From NCBI RefSeq assembly GCF_900142785.1, contig NZ_FRCD01000002.1:248001-312000 (forward strand): 64,000 nt of DNA, in the 5' to 3' direction. A model generated the notes under the pieces. It did not search any database and was not told the DNA's origin. It was given only the letters and a program-made list of their open reading frames with translations. Source of the stretch: Chryseobacterium carnipullorum (GTDB lineage: Bacteria > Bacteroidota > Bacteroidia > Flavobacteriales > Weeksellaceae). Numbering within the stretch: the stretch's first letter is position 1; each line of letters begins with the position of its first letter. Position numbers and translations under genes: made by a program. Of the stretch, positions 36,312-43,876 are shown piece after piece.

Positions 36312-36857
36312 ATGAAAAGATTAATAGTAATGAGCGCTGTGCTGTTTTTTACAGGCGTAGTGTCAGCGCAGAAATACAGCTCAAAAACAGGAAGTGTAAC
36401 CTTCGAGGCATCTCTGCCGCTATTCGAAGATGTGTATGCAAAGGATGATAACAATATTGTTGTTCTGAATGCGGACAACGGAGAAATAGCATCCGTTTCG
36501 GCGGTGAAAAACTTTCATTTTAAAACCAAATTAATGGAAGAACATTTCAATGAAAGCTATGCTGAAACAGCAAAATACCCTAAGACTACCTTTAAAGGAA
36601 AAATCGTCAATTTTGATAAAACAAAACTTACCGCTTCCCCACAGAAATATAATGTTCAGGGAACTCTGAATTTTCATGGAGTAGATAAAGCTGTGTCTTC
36701 TGCAGCAACTATTTATGCCAAGGATGGGAAGGTCTATATGCAGGGAGGATTTGTGGCGAGACCTGCAGATCACAATGTAACGATCCCCAAAATGGTAAGC
36801 AAAAAGGTGGCTGAAAATGTCAATGTGCAGTACAACTATGTAATGGCAAAACCATGA
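36312..36857 (+). CDS. YceI-family periplasmic protein
   Basis: The 181-residue protein has a signal peptide ending VSAQ, then the lipocalin-like YceI pattern: YSSKTGSVTFEA, KNFHFKTKLMEEHFNESY, YPKTTFKGKI, GTLNFHGVDKAV. Structures of relatives bind polyisoprenoid compounds in the barrel, and in E. coli yceI is next to a cytochrome b561 gene. In this operon it may carry a quinone-like lipid for the cytochrome, which is an inference. ATG 36312 is used, and the stop overlaps the next start (ATGA). Confidence 0.88.
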   Translation: MKRLIVMSAVLFFTGVVSAQKYSSKTGSVTFEASLPLFEDVYAKDDNNIVVLNADNGEIASVSAVKNFHFKTKLMEEHFNESYAETAKYPKTTFKGKIVNFDKTKLTASPQKYNVQGTLNFHGVDKAVSSAATIYAKDGKVYMQGGFVARPADHNVTIPKMVSKKVAENVNVQYNYVMAKP

Positions 36858-37381
36858 GAAACATCATTATTATCCTAAGTATTTTCCTTGGTTTTTCTGC
36901 TATCTCAGCTCAGGAAAAAGTAAAATCAATATTTGAAATTGCCAGAACAGGAACAGTAGATGAAGTGAAAAATCTTATGAAACAGGATCCGGATATTATC
37001 AATACAACCAATGAAAGCGGTTTTTCGCCTCTTATCCTCGCATGCTACAGAGGAAATACTGAAGTCGCTAAATTTTTGATAGATCATGTGAAAGACATTA
37101 ATTATAAAAGCCAGGAAGGAACCGCTCTGGCAGGACTTTCTGTAAAATATAATAAGGATCTGACTGCTTATTTATTAAGTAAAAATGCCGATCCTAATAT
37201 TGCGGATGCTACCGGATCTACGCCTCTCTTCTGGGCGGTAAAGTTCGGAAACAAAGAGCTCATAGAATTGCTGCTTAAATACAAAGCAGATCAATCCAAA
37301 AAAGATTCAATGGGAATGACGCCTTTTGAATATGCATTACAGACCAATAACAAAGAAATCATCAACCTCTTAAAAAATTAA
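36854..37381 (+). CDS. Exported ankyrin-repeat protein
   Basis: The 175-residue protein has a signal peptide (MRNIIIILSIFLGFSAISA) and four to five ankyrin repeats (for example NESGFSPLILACYRGNTEVAKFL, quoted as GFSPLILACYRGNTEVAK; then ATGSTPLFWAVKFGNKELIE and SMGMTPFEYALQTNN). Ankyrin repeats bind other proteins. Exported examples are known next to catalase genes, where they aid peroxide resistance. It overlaps yceI by four bases and precedes the DOMON gene by one base, so it belongs to the same transcript. It probably scaffolds or protects a partner in the periplasm. Confidence 0.88.
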   Translation: MRNIIIILSIFLGFSAISAQEKVKSIFEIARTGTVDEVKNLMKQDPDIINTTNESGFSPLILACYRGNTEVAKFLIDHVKDINYKSQEGTALAGLSVKYNKDLTAYLLSKNADPNIADATGSTPLFWAVKFGNKELIELLLKYKADQSKKDSMGMTPFEYALQTNNKEIINLLKN

Positions 37382-37382
37382 A

Positions 37383-38153
37383 ATGAAAAAAGTTTTACTA
37401 GTACTTAGTGTAGCCCTTGCCAATCTCGTATGGGCACAGTTTTCGACGGGAACGGTCAGTTTATCGGCCGGTATGACTATAAAGATGAATACCAATCCTA
37501 CTACAGTCACCATGACGCTTACCGGACCGGATACATCCTATTTGGGAATAGGTTTTGGAGGTAATGGGATAACCGGAGGAATGGTAACAGGAGTCGACGG
37601 ATTTATTTATAATTCAAACTCGACATCCAATACCAATATTGATTATACGTTTGCAGGAATTGGACAACCGCCTAATGCAGATGCTTCACAGGATTGGACG
37701 ATTACCTCAAATACGACGAGTGGAGGAATCCGAACCCTTGTGGCCACAAGATCCCTTGCAGGAGGAACCGGAGATACTGTTTTTACAAATAATACCAACT
37801 CTATCAATATTTTCTTTGCTAAAGGATCCTCTACAGCTTTGGCTTATCATGGGGGAGGAACCTCCAATAGAGGATATGCCGTTTTAACAAGAGCAGTACT
37901 GGGTACAAGCGAGGCTGTTGCTGAAAGTAAGAAAGTAATTCTATATCCCAATCCGGCTACAGACAGGGTACAATTTAAAAATGCAGATAAAATCAAATCT
38001 GTAGATGTTTATGAATCGACGGGAAGAAAAGTTAAATCTGTGGAACTCACTGGAGACGCGATCCCTGTTTCCGATTTGAAACCGGGAAGCTACTATCTTG
38101 AGATTACTTTAAAAGATGGCAGTCTGACGTATGAAAAACTGATTAAAGAATAA
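37383..38153 (+). CDS. DOMON-like secreted protein with T9SS sorting domain
   Basis: The 256-residue protein has a signal peptide ending VWAQ. A beta-sandwich of about 150 residues follows with DOMON features: TGPDTSYLGIGFGG, ASQDWTITSN, LVATRSLAGGTGDT, then FAKGSSTALAYHGG.TSNRGY. DOMON domains bind haem or sugars and act in redox chains. A type A T9SS sorting domain (ILYPNPATDRVQFKN to LTYEKLIKE) sends it to the cell surface. It is the last gene of the operon, followed by a terminator. This is the only surface-directed member, so it may be the outermost electron carrier or ligand binder. Confidence 0.82.
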   Translation: MKKVLLVLSVALANLVWAQFSTGTVSLSAGMTIKMNTNPTTVTMTLTGPDTSYLGIGFGGNGITGGMVTGVDGFIYNSNSTSNTNIDYTFAGIGQPPNADASQDWTITSNTTSGGIRTLVATRSLAGGTGDTVFTNNTNSINIFFAKGSSTALAYHGGGTSNRGYAVLTRAVLGTSEAVAESKKVILYPNPATDRVQFKNADKIKSVDVYESTGRKVKSVELTGDAIPVSDLKPGSYYLEITLKDGSLTYEKLIKE

Positions 38154-38170
38154 TAAACAATCTGAAACGA

Positions 38171-38200
38171 AAAATCTCTTACACTGTAAGAGATTTTTTT
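38171..38200. terminator. Bidirectional terminator
   Basis: AAAATCTCTTAC (38171-38182) pairs with GTAAGAGATTTT (38186-38197) around a 3-base loop, with T-runs in both directions. It serves the DOMON operon and the convergent HTH genes. Confidence 0.85.
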
Positions 38201-38255
38201 GTAATAAATTGAGAAATAACTTTATTTTTTCAGAAGATCAACTATTTCTTCAACG

Positions 38256-38573
38256 CTATGCAAATAATTTCTTCCATTTCGCAATCGTATTTCTGCTGAT
38301 TCTGAATTGGTTGGCCACCTGTTGATTGTTAAGCTTATTTATTTTCTGATATTCCATTATTTTTTTGATACTTACTTCATCATAAGATCTTAATTTCTGA
38401 TTAAAAGCCATAATATCCTTTTCCTGATGATTAAAGATCAAATTATTAAAGGAAATAAGTTCAAGAGAATTTTTGATTTCTTTGTCAAGCATAGGAATGA
38501 GTTCTTTTTTTCTGTCTGGAAATTTTCTGTTGATAAGGTCAAGATAAATTCTATTATAATCAGGAGGATTCAT
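38256..38573 (-). CDS. Small HTH protein, 'transposase-like' (pair member B)
   Basis: The 105-residue protein starts MNPPDYNRIYLDLINRKFP and ends with a helix-turn-helix (LNNQQVANQFRISRNTIAKW). Similar Chryseobacterium proteins are often labelled transposase because the HTH resembles that of IS orfA proteins. It has no catalytic domain, and no inverted repeats or target duplication surround it. It lies 23 bases downstream of another HTH protein with the same C-terminal type of motif. The two probably act together as regulators. Confidence 0.75.
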   Translation of the reverse strand: MNPPDYNRIYLDLINRKFPDRKKELIPMLDKEIKNSLELISFNNLIFNHQEKDIMAFNQKLRSYDEVSIKKIMEYQKINKLNNQQVANQFRISRNTIAKWKKLFA

Positions 38574-38596
38574 TTCTTTTTTTTACATTACTATAT

Positions 38597-39049
38597 TTAA
38601 TTGGTATCAGTATGTTTTGCAATCCACTTATATAAAGTAGTCTTTGGTATCCTGTATTCGGTAATGATTTCCTGTCGTGTCTTTTGTCCCGTATTGATAA
38701 GTTCCAACATGAAATCTATAATTTCTTTGGTATAGATATGTTTTCTAAAGGCTGGTAAATGATGACTTGTTTTTTTGTCAGAAGCCGTTGCATCCTTTTT
38801 TGTAGGAGATGAATACAAAATAAGGTGTTGGGAGTACAATCTGAAAAAATCATATTCCAATAATTTACACCATCTTAATAATTGATGACTGTCTATACTT
38901 TCTGATTGGTACATAGATTCTATTTCCTCATCGGTAACATTTAAAAAATTACTAATTCTATCTAACGGTATTTGTAAATCCTCGACTCTTGCCTGAAGGT
39001 ATTTTCCGATATGGATATGCTTGAAATTTTCTTTGTTATTCTGCTTCAT
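38597..39049 (-). CDS. Small HTH protein (pair member A)
   Basis: The 150-residue protein has an N-terminal Cro-like region (HIHIGKYLQARVEDLQIPLDRISNFL) [first part HIHIGKYLQARVEDL], an unusual middle (LLRWCKLLEYDFFRLYSQHL) and a C-terminal HTH (TRQEIITEYRIPKTTLYKW). The middle motif recurs in a family I recognise from Chryseobacterium/Elizabethkingia without a known role. It is upstream of, and probably co-transcribed with, the HTH gene at 38256. The two share the C-terminal IP/IS(K/R)(T/N)T(L/I).KW pattern. Confidence 0.75.
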   Translation of the reverse strand: MKQNNKENFKHIHIGKYLQARVEDLQIPLDRISNFLNVTDEEIESMYQSESIDSHQLLRWCKLLEYDFFRLYSQHLILYSSPTKKDATASDKKTSHHLPAFRKHIYTKEIIDFMLELINTGQKTRQEIITEYRIPKTTLYKWIAKHTDTN

Positions 39050-39123
39050 AGAGATTATATTAATTAATAGTTAAGTGAAATTGTATTGATGATGCTACCC
39101 TGTAAAAATGAATGAAACTATAA

Positions 39124-39888
39124 TTATTGAGGAAATCTGTTATTCTGAATTTCATCATAGCATTCAATATATTTTGGATTTTCAGTACCCATGATTCTGT
39201 CCCAAAACCTAAAATACAATCCATAATTTCCGTGGAACTTACTGTGGTGAAGATTATGATAGACGGAAGTATTCAGAATACCAAATAAAAATGAGGTTCT
39301 GAACCATTGAGGAGCAATTTCGTATCCCAGATGTCCGTAAACATTAATGATAAAGGAAAATAACAAAAATGTGTAAATAGCAAAAGGATGAAGCGGAATG
39401 ATAAATAATAAGAGAGGGAGAATCAGGCCTTCACCCACCGCTTCAAGAATATGAAAGGAATACGATGCAAAAGGAGTAGGATTATTGGACTGGTGGTGGA
39501 CAAGATGAATATGTCTGAATAATTTTTTATGATGCAGTAGGCGGTGCAACCAGTAAAAATAGGTGTCGTGAATGAACATTCCAATAGGGATACTTGCTAT
39601 AAGCCAAAGAATAGAGTAATCTGAAATGGTGGTATATAGTAGAGTATGCCTGACAAGTGGGGTGTTGAGAATTAATACAATAATAAAGGTCATGATGACA
39701 GAAGATAGTAAAGAATAATAAATTTCTCTTTTGATATCTTTCTTTGAAATAATTCTTTCCTGTATTTTGGCGGAGGCCAGTGATTTTTTGTAGAGAATAT
39801 AGCATATCACATAAAAGGTACCCGATATAAGGATATACTTAAGCATATCCATCATACTAAAACTGAAAAGATTTTCTAGTAAGGCCAT
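39124..39888 (-). CDS. Fatty acid hydroxylase / sterol desaturase family membrane enzyme
   Basis: The 254-residue integral membrane protein has the di-iron histidine motifs of the family: HDTYFYWLHRLLHH (about 107-120), HLVHHQSNN (about 126-134) and HNLHHSKFHG near the C-terminus. Four or more hydrophobic helices surround them. Relatives hydroxylate or desaturate lipids such as fatty acids, sterols or carotenoids. The substrate here cannot be told. It is on the same strand as the HTH pair but separated from it by 74 bases. Confidence 0.88.
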   Translation of the reverse strand: MALLENLFSFSMMDMLKYILISGTFYVICYILYKKSLASAKIQERIISKKDIKREIYYSLLSSVIMTFIIVLILNTPLVRHTLLYTTISDYSILWLIASIPIGMFIHDTYFYWLHRLLHHKKLFRHIHLVHHQSNNPTPFASYSFHILEAVGEGLILPLLLFIIPLHPFAIYTFLLFSFIINVYGHLGYEIAPQWFRTSFLFGILNTSVYHNLHHSKFHGNYGLYFRFWDRIMGTENPKYIECYDEIQNNRFPQ

Positions 39889-40066
39889 AATTTGTGTTCT
39901 TCGTTATAAAAATTGTGATCTCTAATTCATATATGAGTTGATTATTAGTTTTTTAATGAAAGGTAAATACCCTTCCGAATCTTTTTGTGTCTATGAAAAT
40001 TGCTTAAATTGTATAAGAGACAGAAGGGTATTTTATATAGGAATTTATGTTTTGCTTCAAATTAAA

Positions 40067-40092
40067 GAAGCCAGACATCATAAACTGGCTTC
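40067..40092 (-). terminator. Terminator of the fibrinogen-like gene
   Basis: GAAGCCAG (40067-40074) pairs with CTGGCTTC (40085-40092). On the minus strand it is followed by a T-rich stretch. It lies 67 bases after the gene end. The rest of 39889-40159 shows no gene. Confidence 0.6.
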
Positions 40093-40159
40093 AGTATTAA
40101 TTTTTGATTAGAAGACGATTCATGATGTTTAAAAGCGATATTCAGTCTTCCATTCTATT

Positions 40160-41971
40160 TTATTTTACAAACCATTGTACATAGCGACCTTCACCACCAT
40201 TAAATGAGTGAGGTGTTCTATAGATAACATTCAAACCTCCATTACATTCTACGACACCCTGATAATCATCCCCTATACCTGTAGTTCCATTAAGAGTGGG
40301 TCTGCATTTACCGATATGATGGTTAAATGTACTGTCAGAATAAGGTCCCCAAATATCATCTAAGCCAACTAAATTACTTGATGTAGTGCTTCCGTTTGTA
40401 TTGGTATACGTGAAAGCATAATTTGGAGGATTGCTTTGATGACTAATCACTTTCGCGTTACCAATGTTATAGGTCTCTGCATAGTTCCAGGATTGTCCGT
40501 CAAAAGTCACATAGTTTCCGCTGGTTACTCCGGTAGTATTATAATTTTTACCAAATAGTTTTGATGTTATTTTTACCTGTGTTGAAGTCCATACATTACC
40601 TATAAAATCATTGCTTCCAGCTGTAGATAAATCAAATACAGCGTAGTTGTTTTTTGCCCACGCATCACCATTAGTATTCAGATTGACTGCATCTTCTACA
40701 ATACGTACTCTGTATAGGTTACCTGTAGTATTACTTCTTACCTGTTGTCTCACTACAAGGGGCAGTAAAAAGTTTCTGTAGGTAACAATACCGCTGGCAC
40801 CTACTGCTGCTGTATAATTTTTGTTACCATTCCAGTTTAAATTTTGGTTATTTCTCAAGTCATTATCGTTGTCTGTCAATAAAGCCTTTTCAGAGTAGGA
40901 TTGTATTAAGGTATAGCCACCGTTGGTCATGTCACAATAAGTTTTTACGACATCACTTCCGGATCCTTTAATGAAATATTCGCCGTCAGTTCTCTTCCCA
41001 TCATTATATATTTCAAGGCATCTATTGGCAGGATTGGCAAAAGTACCTAGATTGGTTTCAAAAGTTACAGAAAATGTACATGTCTGAGGATTAGCTCCAT
41101 TGGTAGTAAATGTATACGTATAAGTACCAGCGCTTGTTGGGGTTCCTACACCATGCAGGGTAATATTGGTGCTGCTTGGATTTATAGATTCTGTAGTCGT
41201 AAAATTGACACCGTTGTTGGTAGAAGAATTAATACTTACCGTACCTGAAGTGTCTACATTAGAAAGAGTAATAGTAACCGTATTATCATCATATACCAAT
41301 TGCACGCCTTTATTATAAGTACCATTGACTACAGCGCCGTTGCAATTAATACCATAACTTACCTGCGAGCCTAAAACGCTTACTGTTTTAGTGGTACATG
41401 CAGTATCGGTTAATCCATCATATACAAACGAAAGGGTATTGGTTTGAGGACCTGTACTTGGTGCACCGGAACCATCTAAAGTAATGGTAAAAGTACCTGT
41501 GTTGGGAAAGACCCCGGACTTCTCGAAATAATATCCGTTAGTGGTTTTTGCAACAATATTATAAGTCCCTGCCTTTGTCACTGTAATAGGCATCGTTATA
41601 TAATTGCTTGTGTTCAAAGATGTTCCCTGTGTGTAGGTACCGAACACCTTAATGTTTGTACAGTCTGTTGTGTATACCGCTTTCTGATAGGTACCACATA
41701 AACTTAACCATGCTGTATTCGTTGACTGGTAATAGTTGTAACATTTTTCATCGGTGTTGTATATCGTTAGACCATCCTCTGTGGATGCTGCACCAATAGC
41801 ATCTCTCTCTACAGTGGTCAAACGGGGAATTAGTACTCCCGTATTATTGTTTTTGGAAATAACATCCAGTGCAGATTTAGGATTAGGTGAGGTGGTATTA
41901 ATACCAACTTGACTGAAAATTCTTGCAGAAAAGCATAGCAGCAAGAACAGATAGAATGTTTTATTTTTCAT
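40160..41971 (-). CDS. Secreted fibrinogen-like protein with VGINT module
   Basis: The 603-residue protein has a signal peptide ending IFS, then QVGINTTSPNPKSALDVIS. A domain typical of flavobacterial surface proteins follows (GVLIPRLTTVERDAI, then CYNYYQSTNTAWLSLCG). Two Cys-containing beta units lie at about 105-310. From about 318, NRCLEIYNDGKRTDGEYFI and VVKTYCDMTNGGYTLI match the start of a fibrinogen C-terminal domain. Such domains bind glycans or proteins in animals and are rare in bacteria. No T9SS domain is seen and the chain ends YVQWFVK. It probably acts as a surface recognition protein. Confidence 0.8.
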   Translation of the reverse strand: MKNKTFYLFLLLCFSARIFSQVGINTTSPNPKSALDVISKNNNTGVLIPRLTTVERDAIGAASTEDGLTIYNTDEKCYNYYQSTNTAWLSLCGTYQKAVYTTDCTNIKVFGTYTQGTSLNTSNYITMPITVTKAGTYNIVAKTTNGYYFEKSGVFPNTGTFTITLDGSGAPSTGPQTNTLSFVYDGLTDTACTTKTVSVLGSQVSYGINCNGAVVNGTYNKGVQLVYDDNTVTITLSNVDTSGTVSINSSTNNGVNFTTTESINPSSTNITLHGVGTPTSAGTYTYTFTTNGANPQTCTFSVTFETNLGTFANPANRCLEIYNDGKRTDGEYFIKGSGSDVVKTYCDMTNGGYTLIQSYSEKALLTDNDNDLRNNQNLNWNGNKNYTAAVGASGIVTYRNFLLPLVVRQQVRSNTTGNLYRVRIVEDAVNLNTNGDAWAKNNYAVFDLSTAGSNDFIGNVWTSTQVKITSKLFGKNYNTTGVTSGNYVTFDGQSWNYAETYNIGNAKVISHQSNPPNYAFTYTNTNGSTTSSNLVGLDDIWGPYSDSTFNHHIGKCRPTLNGTTGIGDDYQGVVECNGGLNVIYRTPHSFNGGEGRYVQWFVK

Positions 41972-42028
41972 CTTAATAGGGTTTATTTATTTTATTGAGA
42001 GCAACTTTACCCTCTTCTTTTCTTGTCT

Positions 42029-42574
42029 TTATATATTGAATTTTTTTTTGGGGGGAGGTCTGATACTGAAAGCCTTATTTTTGCTGTTCTCAATGAGAAT
42101 ATGATTATAGATGGAAGGCAGTAGTTTTACTAAAAAGTATAATTGGGAAACTACAGTCTTACGAATTGTAAAATAAGGTGAGTGATGTTTTGGTAATGAT
42201 ATATAATGATATTTTTCATGGGTACTAACTCGTATTTTTTTATCAGACCCATGAGTAGTAATTATATGATCATAATAGTTTATATTTTTAGTTTGTGTTT
42301 TTTCTTTAGTCTTGGTGGCAATTGTTTTCTTTTGCGCTGAAAATTTAGAATTTGATTTGATGATTTTCTTTATTATAACGGGAAATTTTGCATTGTAAAT
42401 AAATTTTCTTGCATAAACGCTGGTTTCTTCGTAAATAAAAATTTTTATTGATTCTGTTTTTTTTTGTCTATTCTTATGATGCCTTGAATCATTCTTCTCC
42501 CGGGCATTACCAAAAAGAAATATCAGCAATGCCATGCTGATTAATATTTCTCTAAAGCTACCTGGTATATTCAA
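42029..42574 (-). CDS. Hypothetical basic protein with possible signal peptide
   Basis: The frame gives 181 residues from TTG at 42574 or 168 from ATG at 42535. The TTG start gives the better signal peptide (MNIPGSFREILISMALLIFL then FGNA). The -7 box TAATTTTG at 42621-42614 on this strand fits either. The mature part is very rich in Lys, His, Ile and Tyr, with no motif I recognise. The C-terminus (IRPPPKKKFNI) is strongly basic. It is divergent from the membrane-anchored AraC gene, which might control it. Function unknown. Confidence 0.5.
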   Translation of the reverse strand: MNIPGSFREILISMALLIFLFGNAREKNDSRHHKNRQKKTESIKIFIYEETSVYARKFIYNAKFPVIIKKIIKSNSKFSAQKKTIATKTKEKTQTKNINYYDHIITTHGSDKKIRVSTHEKYHYISLPKHHSPYFTIRKTVVSQLYFLVKLLPSIYNHILIENSKNKAFSIRPPPKKKFNI

Positions 42575-42613
42575 TGTTTGAGGGATTAGTGAATTACTTG
42601 TTTTTTCGTTCTA

Positions 42614-42621
42614 CAAAATTA
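42614..42621 (-). promoter_or_regulatory. -7 box on the minus strand
   Basis: On the minus strand this reads TAATTTTG, a full match. It lies 40 bases upstream of the TTG at 42574. A plus-strand box TATTTTTG at 42686-42693 points to the AraC gene, so the region holds divergent promoters. Confidence 0.5.
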
Positions 42622-42750
42622 CATACCTTAGCAAATCAAAATCATTGTACATGAGTTGATTTTCAATATAAACTTAAAGTGTTTATATTTTTGTTAACCA
42701 AATATTTATGTCAGTGATAATTGAAAAATAATTACTTGATAGATTAAAAA

Positions 42751-43758
42751 ATGAGGGATCTCTTTCTGAATGAAATCGAAAATCTAAAAAAAAAATTTAT
42801 TCATCTGTACATCATTATTATGTGCAGTATACTTGTATTATATATTGTTATTTTTCAATTTTTCATTTATAATCCTACCATAGTTATCTATCTTACTGCA
42901 GGATTATTTCTTCTTTCTTATACTTATATTCTGATCAGAGGAAAATACAAAGCAGATCACATAATTCATGGATATATGATTATGGCTCCATTGTATAATT
43001 TTTATATTATGCTTACTTTTTGGAGTAATTCTATTGGTAATGTGGTTTCTTTGTTTCCGCTTCCTTTAGTTGCCTATATTTTTTTTCAAAAAAGGGAGAC
43101 TATTCTTTATTCCATTTATTTAATTCTCAATATTCTTGTTTGCTTTTTAGTGTATGAATATTTTGATCTTCAATTTCCAAGATACTCCCGGACGGAAGTG
43201 GTTGCCTCCGATGTATTTCTTTTTGGTTTTAATCTTCTTGTCATCATATTGTTACTGATCTACAGCAATAAAATAAATAAGCTCAAGGTTCTGATTGATA
43301 TTGAAGATGAAAAATTGATTAATGCCAACGAGGAAGATGTCAAAATACCTGTTCTGCAAAAAACAGTTGAAACCCCTATGATTAATGAAGAGGCTGCGGA
43401 AAAATTGTTTGAACAGCTGGAAGTGATGATGAGGAATGATAAACTATTTAAAAAGGCCAATCTGAATATATCCATGTTAAGCACCTCTTTGGATATCAAC
43501 TATAATTATCTTTCCAAAATAATCCGTTCTAAAGGGTACCTGAATTTTAGCAATTACCTAAATGTACACAGGATTAACTATGTGAAAAAGCTTATTGATG
43601 AAAGCAATCTGCAGAAAGTAACCTTAATGTATATTTACACTGAAGCCGGATTTTCCAATCAGGCTACTTTCAACAGGGTGTTTAAGCAGATAGAAGGCAT
43701 TACTCCCAGCGAATATATTAACACATCAGACCAGATAGGGAAAGGAACGAAGGGCTAA
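42751..43758 (+). CDS. Membrane-anchored AraC-family regulator
   Basis: The 335-residue protein has about five or six hydrophobic segments in residues 15-175 and then a cytoplasmic linker (KLKVLIDIEDEKLINANEED). Its C-terminal AraC domain (about 225-330) has two HTH motifs (NISMLSTSLDINYNYLSKII and TLMYIYTEAGFSNQATFNRVFKQIEGITPSEY, shortened here to EAGFSNQATFNRVFKQ). Regulators of this layout join signal sensing in the membrane to DNA binding. The target is unknown. The divergent basic secreted protein gene is the nearest candidate. Confidence 0.88.
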   Translation: MRDLFLNEIENLKKKFIHLYIIIMCSILVLYIVIFQFFIYNPTIVIYLTAGLFLLSYTYILIRGKYKADHIIHGYMIMAPLYNFYIMLTFWSNSIGNVVSLFPLPLVAYIFFQKRETILYSIYLILNILVCFLVYEYFDLQFPRYSRTEVVASDVFLFGFNLLVIILLLIYSNKINKLKVLIDIEDEKLINANEEDVKIPVLQKTVETPMINEEAAEKLFEQLEVMMRNDKLFKKANLNISMLSTSLDINYNYLSKIIRSKGYLNFSNYLNVHRINYVKKLIDESNLQKVTLMYIYTEAGFSNQATFNRVFKQIEGITPSEYINTSDQIGKGTKG

Positions 43759-43774
43759 TAATAAACAAAATGTA

Positions 43775-43810
43775 GAGTTTGGTTTATAAAAATTCTAAAC
43801 TCGTTTTAAT
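43775..43810 (+). terminator. Probable terminator after the AraC gene
   Basis: GAGTTT (43775-43780) pairs with AAACTC (43797-43802), followed by a T-rich run. The stem is short, so confidence is moderate. Confidence 0.45.
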
Positions 43811-43853
43811 AATTTTTTAACCCACTAAACTTTCATCTGAGGTTTTGAGAGCC

Positions 43854-43861
43854 TAACTTTG
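43854..43861 (+). promoter_or_regulatory. -7 box of the phosphodiesterase gene
   Basis: TAACTTTG matches TAnnTTTG fully and lies 15 bases before the ATG at 43877, implying a very short leader. Confidence 0.6.
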
Positions 43862-43876
43862 CTAAAAATTTTTATA

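Noticed and set aside
38256..39049. Insertion sequence remnant suggested by the IS orfA-like HTH
   Set aside because: No terminal inverted repeats, target duplications or DDE domain are present, and the two genes are intact.
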